Assembly (NCBI GenBank): GCA_035294325.1
Contig: DATGLE010000169.1
Span: forward strand, 1 to 11,178
Reading direction: 5' to 3'
Length of the DNA: 11,178 bases
Source: DATGLE01 sp035294325
GTDB lineage: Bacteria; Chloroflexota; Ktedonobacteria; Ktedonobacterales; Ktedonobacteraceae
Shown here: in pieces, positions 1 to 5,864 of the stretch
Layout: each line of letters opens with the position of its first letter
Position numbering within the stretch: the stretch's first letter is position 1
The notes under the pieces: model-generated
The model's database searches: none
Told to the model about the DNA's origin: nothing
Seen by the model: only the letters and a program-made list of their open reading frames with translations
Made by a program: the position numbers and the translations under genes

Positions 1-91
1 GATAGCTGTATTGCACAGGCCACCGAGGTACCCGAGTGGCATATATTCCTCCTGAGATAATAGCCATCTTTGGCGTGAATAGCTGTATTCA

Positions 92-121
92 TTGACACAC
101 TTTGACCCTCCCTCATATACT
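92..121 (+). promoter_or_regulatory. Sigma70-like promoter for the coiled-coil gene
   Basis: A perfect -35 hexamer TTGACA (92-97) is followed after 18 bp by TATACT (116-121), one base from the -10 consensus. Transcription would start near 128, leaving a leader of about 50 nt before the ATG at 181. This is the best-matching promoter in the first 2 kb. The match is seen in the sequence; activity is inferred. Confidence 0.6.
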
Positions 122-180
122 GGTGCTAAATATCGTCCTTCAATAAGGGAGGCGGCCCTGCGGGGTGAGGGGCAAAAGCT

Positions 181-975
181 ATGGCGTTTACACAAGATGA
201 AATTCAGACTCTCAACAGCATTCTGGATGCAAAGCTCCTGCTGCTGCGCCGCGAGATGCAGCGCGCCTTCGATCAGCGCATCGCGGGACTCAAGCGCGAA
301 TTCGAGCAGCATCTTGTCGCGCTCCAGCAGGACCTGCGCGCCCTACCCCGGCGTGTCGCTGACCAGCAGAGCACGCTCGGCGACCCGCCGGGCTACCAGT
401 CCAATCCCCAGCAGCAGCAATTCGCGGAACGCATGGTAGAGACCTTTGACGCCCGGCTCCTCGCCATAGAGCAACTACTCAAGCAGCAACTTATGGCGCG
501 CCTCTCCAATCCGGCCGCCAGTAACAGCGAGGCTGCGCCCACCTTCGAGGCTATCGAGCTTCAGACGGAGATCTCCTGGGAGGATCTGGCCGCGGCGGTT
601 GACCGGGCGGTGGGTACCCGGCTGGCCGCGCTCGATGAGTCGGTGCAGTCGATGCTGCGGCAGATGGAACGCTACCTCTCGCCCCGGTTGCACGGCCTGC
701 CCGATAGCCCTGCCAGTGGAGTGGTACATCCCAATAGCGAGCACCTCAGCACCATGCAGGATGCCTTCGCCAGCATCGAGTATCTTGAGCGCGTCATCGA
801 GTCGATGCAGGTGGCGATGAGCACCAATCACGCGCTGCTCTCCAACCGCCTCTATCATCACCAACAATTGCCCCTTGAACGCGCGCATCCTCATTCCGAC
901 AATCACACTCCGCCCGTCAACGGCTCCGGCAATCAGCTTCCCCGGACCGATGAGCTTGAAGGCGAACAGAGATAG
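181..975 (+). CDS. Hypothetical coiled-coil protein, 264 aa
   Basis: I do not recognise this protein. The ATG at 181 is preceded by a purine-rich ribosome site (GTGAGGGG) about 7 nt upstream and by a good promoter. Residues 1-60 are heptad-like, with charged and Leu/Gln-rich runs (LLLLRREMQRAFDQRIAGLKREFEQ in part), suggesting a coiled coil. Further amphipathic helices lie around 85-110, 130-165 and 190-225. No signal peptide or transmembrane segment is seen. The C-terminus (about 228-264) is polar, rich in His, Pro, Asn and Gly, and probably disordered. G+C and codon use resemble the catabolic genes downstream. Overall it looks like a cytoplasmic helical scaffold or filament-type protein. 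It converges with the small acidic gene at 1126-1296. Long open frames on the opposite strand here look like shadows. Coding status is likely; function is unknown. Confidence 0.75.
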   Translation: MAFTQDEIQTLNSILDAKLLLLRREMQRAFDQRIAGLKREFEQHLVALQQDLRALPRRVADQQSTLGDPPGYQSNPQQQQFAERMVETFDARLLAIEQLLKQQLMARLSNPAASNSEAAPTFEAIELQTEISWEDLAAAVDRAVGTRLAALDESVQSMLRQMERYLSPRLHGLPDSPASGVVHPNSEHLSTMQDAFASIEYLERVIESMQVAMSTNHALLSNRLYHHQQLPLERAHPHSDNHTPPVNGSGNQLPRTDELEGEQR

Positions 976-1051
976 CCTATCACGGGGATTGACGGCACCC
1001 CGGCGCCTGTACTCAAGGAGCGCAGTGACGATGAACCACACGGAATAATAG

Positions 1052-1095
1052 GGCCGCCAGCAAGCTGGAAATAAGAGAGATGCTTGCTGGCGGCC
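1052..1095. terminator. Hairpin between convergent genes, possible bidirectional terminator
   Basis: Perfect 14-bp arms (1052-1065 and 1082-1095, starting GGCCGCCAGC) surround a 16-nt AG-rich loop. It lies between the stop of the coiled-coil gene and the stop of the minus-strand acidic gene, where a shared terminator is expected. There is no T-tract on either side, so Rho-independent termination is uncertain. It could instead be a repeat or RNA-stability hairpin. Confidence 0.45.
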
Positions 1096-1107
1096 ATGAG
1101 CCAGGGA

Positions 1108-1123
1108 AGGCGCTTTGGCGCCT
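1108..1123 (-). terminator. Short hairpin directly after the acidic gene
   Basis: Six-base-pair arms AGGCGC (1108-1113) and GCGCCT (1118-1123) enclose a 4-nt loop. On the minus strand it begins 2 nt after the TGA of the 1126-1296 gene. It may end or protect that transcript. No T-run follows, so the call is tentative. Confidence 0.35.
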
Positions 1124-1125
1124 GA

Positions 1126-1296
1126 TCAGTCGTCTTCGTCCTCGTCAAGAGAGAAGACGTGATGGCCCGTCATGCAATAATATTGCAGGTCGCCATCGTT
1201 GTCGGTCTCGGGAAGGTCCTCATCGATATCCGTGAGTAAGATTCCTTCCTCCTCGTCATACGGACATGTCTGATACTTGATCTGTTCGAGATTCAT
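1126..1296 (-). CDS. Small acidic protein with an incomplete Cys/His zinc-ribbon pattern, 56 aa
   Basis: I chose the internal ATG at 1296 (protein begins MNLEQIKYQTCPYDEEEG) because GGGGAGAG lies at ideal spacing just upstream; the longer reading from 1329 has no such site and adds a basic tail. The protein is strongly acidic, ending LDEDEDD. Cys10-Pro and a later YYCMTGHHVF segment resemble the two knuckles of a zinc ribbon (CPxC ... YxCxxGHxF), but the second Cys of the first knuckle is Asp (CPYD). It may be a degenerate ribbon or a three-ligand site. No partner gene is evident and the role is unknown. The strong ribosome site and bacterial-type Cys/His spacing support a real gene despite its size. 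Confidence 0.65.
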   Translation of the reverse strand: MNLEQIKYQTCPYDEEEGILLTDIDEDLPETDNDGDLQYYCMTGHHVFSLDEDEDD

Positions 1297-1463
1297 GACT
1301 CTCTCCCCTTTTCGCTGTGTACTCTTCACAGCTCTGGTCTATCGTGTCAGAGGCCCCCAGCTCCTCGCAATGTACAATGCAGACGAGGAAGCTATCAGAT
1401 ACCCCGAAGCAGGGAACCTTCTCTCTGCTTCCTCTACCTGACTCTATAGACTAATTTTCTGAT

Positions 1464-1480
1464 CCTCAATAAAATTGAGG
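1464..1480. repeat. AT-rich hairpin upstream of repeat copy C
   Basis: CCTCAAT and ATTGAGG form a perfect 7-bp stem around an AAA loop. It lies 20 nt before the three-hairpin element. The surrounding 1297-1463 stretch shows no gene; it contains the leader of the minus-strand acidic gene, and I see no convincing promoter for that gene. Confidence 0.4.
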
Positions 1481-1499
1481 GGAGTAGATATTAAGTACT

Positions 1500-1630
1500 A
1501 TGGCTGGCTCGCGCTTTCAGCGCGAGCCTTATGTATATTGTTTTGTGAAAAATGCGCTGCGCGCATTTTTCACAAAACAATATACATTCCAGGTGCAGCG
1601 AAGCTGCGCGGCTACCGGGTTAGAGAGGGG
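1500..1630 (+). repeat. Three-hairpin interspersed element, copy C
   Basis: Three hairpins follow one another: a 9-bp stem GGCTCGCGC/GCGCGAGCC (1506-1528); a perfect palindrome with 27-bp arms and a TGC centre (1531-1587); and GCAGC-GAA-GCTGC (1595-1607), which contains the stable mini-hairpin GCGAAGC. The order matches copy A at 9211-9378. Both begin with a near-identical ATxGCxGGCTCGCGC segment and share the palindrome core AATGCGCTGCGCGCATT (1551-1567 here). No transposase is encoded, so it is best described as a MITE-like or REP-like non-coding element. The open frame crossing it is not a gene. Confidence 0.75.
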
Positions 1631-1668
1631 AAGGTGCAGAGCATCAGATAGTCAAGACCTATGTGAGC

Positions 1669-1698
1669 TTGAGATAGCGCGATACTTTGTGACATACT
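1669..1698 (+). promoter_or_regulatory. Candidate promoter for the LLM/hydroxylase operon
   Basis: TTGAGA (1669-1674) and CATACT (1693-1698) are separated by 18 bp and sit about 30 bp before the LLM start. Each hexamer matches four or five of six consensus bases. No other candidate lies between repeat copy C and the gene. Inferred, moderate at best. Confidence 0.35.
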
Positions 1699-1728
1699 CT
1701 AAACAGTCTCAACGAGGGGGTTGCAGCT

Positions 1729-2640
1729 ATGTATGTTGGAGCTGGTCTGCCTGCTGGCATACCGGGAGCGGACGGGCAGATCGTGCTTGAGTGGGCCAGA
1801 CGGGCCGACGCGGGACCGTTCTCCAGCCTGGGAGTCGTTGACCGGCTCGCTTATGACAGTTATGAGCCTTTGAGCGCGCTGGCCGCTGCCGCCGCTGTAA
1901 CGAGCCGCGTGCGACTGGCTACTACCATCGTGATCGGGCCGCTGCGCAATACGTCGCTGCTGGCAAAAATGGCAGCCTCCATCGATGCGCTCTCCGCTGG
2001 CCGGCTCGTGCTGGGGCTGTCAGTGGGCGCACGCGAAGAAGATTACACCGCCGCTGGCATAGATTACCACTCGCGAGGCAGGCGCCTTGAGGAGCAACTG
2101 GCCGAGTTGCGCAGCCTATGGGAAGAGGGCACCATAGGCCCGCGCGCCGCCCGTCCTGGCGGCCCCCTGCTGCTGGTCGGCGGCCAGAGCAATCAGGGAT
2201 TCGCACGCATGGCGCGTTATGCCGATGGCTACGTGCACGGCGGCGGGCCACCCAGATCGTTCGCGCGCGCCGCCGCTCAGGCTCGCGCCGCCTGGATCGA
2301 CGCCGGGCGTCCTGGCCGGCCTCAACTCTGGGCGCAGGGCTACTTCGCGCTCGGCGATGATGCCATCCGCTCCGGCATAGACTATATGAAAGATTATTAC
2401 GCCTTTGCCGGGTCGTTCGCCGGGAGGATCGCCGCCGGCCTGCTCACCAGCCCGCAGGCTATCGTGCAGTTCATTCGCGGCTACGAAGAGGCCGGATGTG
2501 ATGAAGTGATTCTCTTCCCCGCTGTAGCCGATCTTACGCAGCTTGAGCGGCTGACGGACGTGGTTGGGCATATGGGCCGCCGCACTTCAGCAGAGCGTCC
2601 CGATACCATTGATAGCATTCCCGGAGGAGTCTGGCCGTGA
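1729..2640 (+). CDS. LLM-class (luciferase-like) flavin-dependent oxidoreductase, 303 aa
   Basis: This is a predicted cytoplasmic TIM-barrel flavoenzyme of the bacterial luciferase-like family, which uses FMN or F420. The hallmark block runs from about residue 56 to 106: a VTSRVRLATTIVIGPLRN strand, then an ...LLAKMAASIDALSAGRLVLGLSVG helix and strand, followed by the REEDY segment that usually follows the flavin loop. A later strand LLLVGGQSNQGFARMARYADGYV (in part; about 147-169) is the usual GG...R.A..ADG motif. The ATG at 1729 has a GAGGGGG ribosome site about 7 nt upstream. Its stop overlaps the GTG of the fused hydroxylase by 4 bp, implying translational coupling and a shared substrate or reducing need. 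The exact substrate and cofactor cannot be read from the sequence. Family call is firm; reaction unknown. Confidence 0.88.
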   Translation: MYVGAGLPAGIPGADGQIVLEWARRADAGPFSSLGVVDRLAYDSYEPLSALAAAAAVTSRVRLATTIVIGPLRNTSLLAKMAASIDALSAGRLVLGLSVGAREEDYTAAGIDYHSRGRRLEEQLAELRSLWEEGTIGPRAARPGGPLLLVGGQSNQGFARMARYADGYVHGGGPPRSFARAAAQARAAWIDAGRPGRPQLWAQGYFALGDDAIRSGIDYMKDYYAFAGSFAGRIAAGLLTSPQAIVQFIRGYEEAGCDEVILFPAVADLTQLERLTDVVGHMGRRTSAERPDTIDSIPGGVWP

Positions 2641-4784
2641 AGATCATCATTCTTGGAGGCGGCCCCGCTGGCCTCTATAGCGGCCTGCTCATCAAAAAAG
2701 CCAATCCTGCGCACGATATCACCATCATCGAGCGCAATCCGGCGGATGTCACCTACGGCTGGGGCGTGGTCTTCTCAGATCGCACGCTGGCCTCGTTCCA
2801 GCTTGCCGACTACAAAACCTATGAGCAGATCGCCAGCCAGTTCGTGATCTGGGACGCCATCGATGTCACGTATCGCGATGAGACCATTCGCTGTGGCGGC
2901 CACGTCATCGCCAGCATCGCGCGCAAACTCCTGCTGAACATCCTGCAACGACGCTGCGCCGAACTGGGCATTACCCTGCTTTTCAATTACGAACTGCAAT
3001 CCCTGGCTGATATCGGTGAATACGACCTGCTGATCGCCGCCGACGGCATCAATAGTCTTGTGCGCAGAACCTATGCCGGGCACTTTAAGCCGGGTATAGA
3101 ACAGGGCACGGCCAGGTACATCTGGCTCGGCGCGGAGAAAGCGCTGGATACGTTCACCTTTATTTTTCGCGAAAACGAACATGGTCTCTTTGAGGTCCAT
3201 GCTTATCCCTTCAATGGCACTACCAGCACCTTTATCATCGAATGTGAGGAGCAGACATGGCTGAAGAGCGGACTCGAAGGGGCCAGCGAGGCGGAAAGCC
3301 TGGCCTATTGCGAGCGCTTGCTGGCCCGCGATCTGGGCGGCGCGCGGCTGCTCTCGAACAACTCGCGCTGGATCAGCTTTGCCACACTCAAAACGCAGCA
3401 CTGGCACTATGGACGCATTGTGCTGCTGGGCGATGCCGCCCATACCGCTCACTTCTCGATTGGTTCCGGCACGAAGCTGGCGATGGAGGATGCTATCGCG
3501 CTCGCCGGCGCGCTTGAGCAGCATAGCGATCTCGAAGAGGCGCTCACCGCGTATGAGATGGAGAGGAAGCCGGTAATCGAGTTGTTCCAGCGCGCCTCGC
3601 GACAGAGCCAGTCCTATTTCGAAACTGCTTCGCGCTACCTGCGCCTCGATCCGATGCAATTCACCTTCAACCTGCTGACGCGCAGCGGCAGGATCACGTA
3701 CAATGACCTCAAGCTGCGCGACGCACGCTTCGGCGACGCCGTTGATCGCCGTTTCTCCTGCCACGCCAGCTCTTTGGCGGCGATGGTCGCACCGCCGCCA
3801 ATGTTCACGCCGCTTACGCTGCGCTCAATCACGCTGCCCAACCGCGTCGCGCTCGCTCCCCGTATCGCATGCGCGGCCCGAGACGGCCTGCCAGGCGATA
3901 GCTATGCCAATCATCTCATACGCTGCGCAACTGCCGGGGCCGGGCTGATTATCGCCGGGCCAGTCGCAGTCTCTGCCGACGGGCGCATTACTCCTGAATG
4001 TCCCGGCATATACACCGAGGAGCACATGGATGCCTGGGCAAAGATCGTGCAATCCATCCATAAGTCCACTCCGGCGCGCATCGGCATCCTGCTGAATCAT
4101 GCCGGGCGGCGCGGCGCGGCGCGGCCGCGTGCGCGAGGCGTGGATCGAGCGCTGCATGGTGCAAGCTGGCAGGTGATCGCGCCTTCGCCACTACCCTACA
4201 CGCCGCGAAGCCAGGTTCCCCGCGAGATGCAGCGCGAGGACGTGAAGCGCGTGCGCGACGATTTTGTACGCGCCGCTCACATGGCGCAGCAGGCCGGCTT
4301 CGATCTGCTGCAACTGCATTTCGCGCACGGCTACCTGCTGGCAAGCTTCCTCTCGCCGCTCACCAACCGGCGCGGCGACGAGTACGGCGGCGACTTTGAG
4401 AAGCGCGCGCGCTTCCCGCTGGAAGTCTTCGATGCCGTGCGCGCCGTGTGGCCGCAGGAGAAGCCGCTATCGGCGGTCATCTCCGCCAGCGATTGCGTCC
4501 GGGGGGGTGCCACGGTTGAGGAGGCGATAGCTCTTGCCAGGATGCTGCGCTCTCGCGGATGCGATATCGCCAGCGTGCTGGCGGGCCAGACTACTCCTGA
4601 AGGCGCGCCCGAGTATGGCCGTGGCTTCCTGACGCCGTATAGTGATCGCGTGCGCAACGAGGCTGGCATCGCCACTGTCGTTGGCGGTTATCTCACGACC
4701 AGCGACGAGGTGAATACCATCCTGGCCGGCGGGCGCGCCGATCTCTGCATCATGGAACCGCCAGCACCATCCATGTCATCCTGA
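2637..4784 (+). CDS. Fused FAD monooxygenase / Old Yellow Enzyme-like protein (anthraniloyl-CoA monooxygenase or salicylyl-CoA 5-hydroxylase type), C-terminus truncated, 715 aa
   Basis: The GTG start overlaps the upstream stop by 4 bp. Residues 1-385 form a group A flavin monooxygenase: dinucleotide motif ILGGGPAGLYSG (5-16), an AADG motif (134-137) and the GDAAHTAHFSIGSGTK FAD segment (265-280). The block DPMQFTFNLLTRSGRITYND (338-357) is typical of anthraniloyl-CoA and salicylyl-CoA hydroxylases. Residues 388-705 are the fused Old Yellow Enzyme barrel, with a conserved NHAGR motif (487-491) and HGYLLASFLSPLTNRR (564-579). Known relatives hydroxylate a CoA-activated aromatic ring and then reduce it. 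Oddities: the barrel ends abruptly after GGRADLC, and the last residues and the stop lie in an inserted palindrome; several expected FMN contacts are replaced (see findings). The monooxygenase half is probably active, the reductase half doubtful. The SDR and crotonase downstream fit the same pathway. The exact substrate is inferred. Confidence 0.85.
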   Translation: MKIIILGGGPAGLYSGLLIKKANPAHDITIIERNPADVTYGWGVVFSDRTLASFQLADYKTYEQIASQFVIWDAIDVTYRDETIRCGGHVIASIARKLLLNILQRRCAELGITLLFNYELQSLADIGEYDLLIAADGINSLVRRTYAGHFKPGIEQGTARYIWLGAEKALDTFTFIFRENEHGLFEVHAYPFNGTTSTFIIECEEQTWLKSGLEGASEAESLAYCERLLARDLGGARLLSNNSRWISFATLKTQHWHYGRIVLLGDAAHTAHFSIGSGTKLAMEDAIALAGALEQHSDLEEALTAYEMERKPVIELFQRASRQSQSYFETASRYLRLDPMQFTFNLLTRSGRITYNDLKLRDARFGDAVDRRFSCHASSLAAMVAPPPMFTPLTLRSITLPNRVALAPRIACAARDGLPGDSYANHLIRCATAGAGLIIAGPVAVSADGRITPECPGIYTEEHMDAWAKIVQSIHKSTPARIGILLNHAGRRGAARPRARGVDRALHGASWQVIAPSPLPYTPRSQVPREMQREDVKRVRDDFVRAAHMAQQAGFDLLQLHFAHGYLLASFLSPLTNRRGDEYGGDFEKRARFPLEVFDAVRAVWPQEKPLSAVISASDCVRGGATVEEAIALARMLRSRGCDIASVLAGQTTPEGAPEYGRGFLTPYSDRVRNEAGIATVVGGYLTTSDEVNTILAGGRADLCIMEPPAPSMSS

Positions 4785-4844
4785 GCGGCAGCGAAGGATC
4801 TGATGGCCGTGACGCAGATCCTTCGCTGCCACTCAGGATGACAT
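4773..4844. repeat. Large imperfect palindrome that provides the stop of the fused hydroxylase
   Basis: Arms 4773-4802 and 4815-4844 pair over 30 bp with one mismatch, around a 12-nt centre. Each arm reads TGTCATCCTGAG... then ...GCGAAGGATCTG. Repeats of this type are, from memory, common interspersed sequences in several bacterial phyla. The left arm carries the TGA (4782-4784) of the upstream gene, so the element entered or replaced its 3' end. In RNA it would form a very stable hairpin between the hydroxylase and the SDR. Confidence 0.8.
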
Positions 4845-4890
4845 TACCAGGTTCAGAATGACATTACCAGGTTCGGGATGACATTACCGG
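4838..4890 (+). repeat. 20-bp tandem repeat, about 2.6 copies
   Basis: ATGACATTACC recurs at 4838, 4858 and 4878 with an exact 20-bp period; the full unit is close to ATGACATTACCAGGTTCAG plus one base. The first copy is part of the right arm of the preceding palindrome, so the array seems to be made by duplication of the palindrome's end. It leaves about 40 bp before the SDR start. Confidence 0.75.
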
Positions 4891-4928
4891 ACCGCAATAT
4901 TTGACACGAAAGAGAGGATAACGCCAAT

Positions 4929-5720
4929 ATGGCCGGTGCGAACAATCTAACGCTCGCGGGAAAGCGGGCCGTGGTGACAGGAGCTGGGAAAGGCATTGGC
5001 CGCAGCATCGCCCTGGCGCTCGCCGCTGCCGGCGCGGACGTAGCCGTGACCGCACGTACCGCCGGGGACATCGAACGGCTCTCGGCGGAGATCGAGGCGA
5101 TGGGGCGACACAGCATCGCTATGCCCTGCGATGTCACCGACGCAGAGCAGGTACAGCGCATGGCGACGCGCTTTATCAACGATTTCGGCATCGATATCCT
5201 GGTCAATAACGCTGGCGGAGCCGGCAGCCACAAGTTCCTCACCCATCCCGACGAGTTATGGCACCGTATGCTGGCCCTCAACCTGACCAGCGTCTACTAC
5301 GTAACAAAGGCGTTCGCGCCAAAGCTTGTCGAGCAGCGCAGCGGGCGTATCATCACCGTCGCCTCGATGGCCTCCAGAGTTGGCGGCAGCTATATCGCGG
5401 CCTATACCGCCGCCAAACACGGCGTGCTTGGCCTGATGCGCTCCCTGGCCGTCGAACTGCTGCCCTACAATATCACCGTCAACTGCATCTGCCCCGGCTA
5501 TGTCAACACCCCGATGACCGACGAGAGCGTGCGCAACATCTCGGCGCGTACCGGCATGTCGGAGGCACAGGCGCGCGAGACGCTGGAGAAGACGAGTCCG
5601 CAGCGCCGCCTGATCGAGCCGGAAGAGGTCGCAGCTATCGCCGTCTTCCTGGCACAAGATAGCAGCCGGGGTATTACGGGGCAGGCCATCAACATCGACG
5701 GCGGCGGCGTGATGTCTTAG
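4929..5720 (+). CDS. SDR-family oxidoreductase, FabG or 3-hydroxyacyl-CoA dehydrogenase type, 263 aa
   Basis: A classical short-chain dehydrogenase of typical length. The nucleotide-binding motif TGAGKGIG is at 17-24, the acidic CDVTD turn at 67-71, and NNAG at 93-96. The catalytic residues are Asn118, Ser146, Tyr159 and Lys163 (YTAAK). PGYVNTPMT follows the active site, as usual, and the C-terminus ends GQAINIDGGG. GAGAGG lies 11-16 nt upstream of the ATG, an adequate ribosome site. It lies downstream of the fused aromatic-CoA hydroxylase and upstream of a crotonase-fold protein, so oxidation of a 3-hydroxyacyl-CoA or alicyclic hydroxyl intermediate with NAD(P)+ is the likeliest role. Other alcohols or a reductive direction cannot be excluded. 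Family certain; substrate inferred from neighbours. Confidence 0.9.
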   Translation: MAGANNLTLAGKRAVVTGAGKGIGRSIALALAAAGADVAVTARTAGDIERLSAEIEAMGRHSIAMPCDVTDAEQVQRMATRFINDFGIDILVNNAGGAGSHKFLTHPDELWHRMLALNLTSVYYVTKAFAPKLVEQRSGRIITVASMASRVGGSYIAAYTAAKHGVLGLMRSLAVELLPYNITVNCICPGYVNTPMTDESVRNISARTGMSEAQARETLEKTSPQRRLIEPEEVAAIAVFLAQDSSRGITGQAINIDGGGVMS

Positions 5721-5737
5721 ATGGCGCCGGCTTCCCG

Positions 5738-5815
5738 TCACCAGCGCTTGCTCACACCCGCGGCGCTCACTCCATCACCCGCGCGGCGGAGCCGCGCGAC
5801 ACCCGGCGCGAGAGG
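5738..5815 (+). repeat. Degenerate partial copy (D) of the three-hairpin element
   Basis: The gap between the SDR and crotonase genes contains a perfect CGCGCGGC-GGA-GCCGCGCG hairpin (5780-5798), followed by a tail ACACCCGGCGCGAGAG that aligns with the end of copy A (ACCGCCCGGCGAGAG). GCGGCGCTC just upstream (from about 5760) matches the first-hairpin region of copies A and B. The central long palindrome is absent. The match is by eye and moderate. Confidence 0.5.
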
Positions 5816-5864
5816 ACAGATGCCGAGAGCCAGACACCCTGTTAGTATTGGAAGGAGGGACGCA

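Noticed and set aside
2..89. Direct repeat ATAGCTGTATT at 2-12 and 79-89
   Set aside because: Only two 11-bp copies 77 bp apart; could be a protein-binding pair but chance cannot be excluded in AT-rich leader DNA.
475..1041. Long minus-strand open frame opposite the coiled-coil gene
   Set aside because: It has no ribosome site, an atypical composition and only mirrors the G+C-rich coding strand; the plus-strand gene has promoter, ribosome site and coherent helical protein.
1500..1790. Plus-strand open frame of 96 codons
   Set aside because: It is made of the hairpins of repeat copy C and overlaps the start of the LLM gene; the peptide is low quality.
2775..3764. 329-codon minus-strand open frame inside the hydroxylase gene
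   Set aside because: It lies opposite clear FAD-monooxygenase motifs and has no recognisable domain; shadow of high G+C codon bias.
4080..4140. GCGGCGCGGCGCGGC run inside the hydroxylase gene as a possible repeat element
   Set aside because: It encodes the normal GRRGAARPRAR segment in frame and does not match the hairpin family.
4838..4890. CRISPR-like array
   Set aside because: Units are direct tandem copies of 20 bp without unique spacers and derive from the adjacent palindrome.
5721..5864. N-terminal extension of the crotonase from the ATG at 5721
   Set aside because: The 48 residues come from repeat-derived DNA, the ATG directly follows the SDR stop without its own site, and a strong GGAGG lies before 5865.
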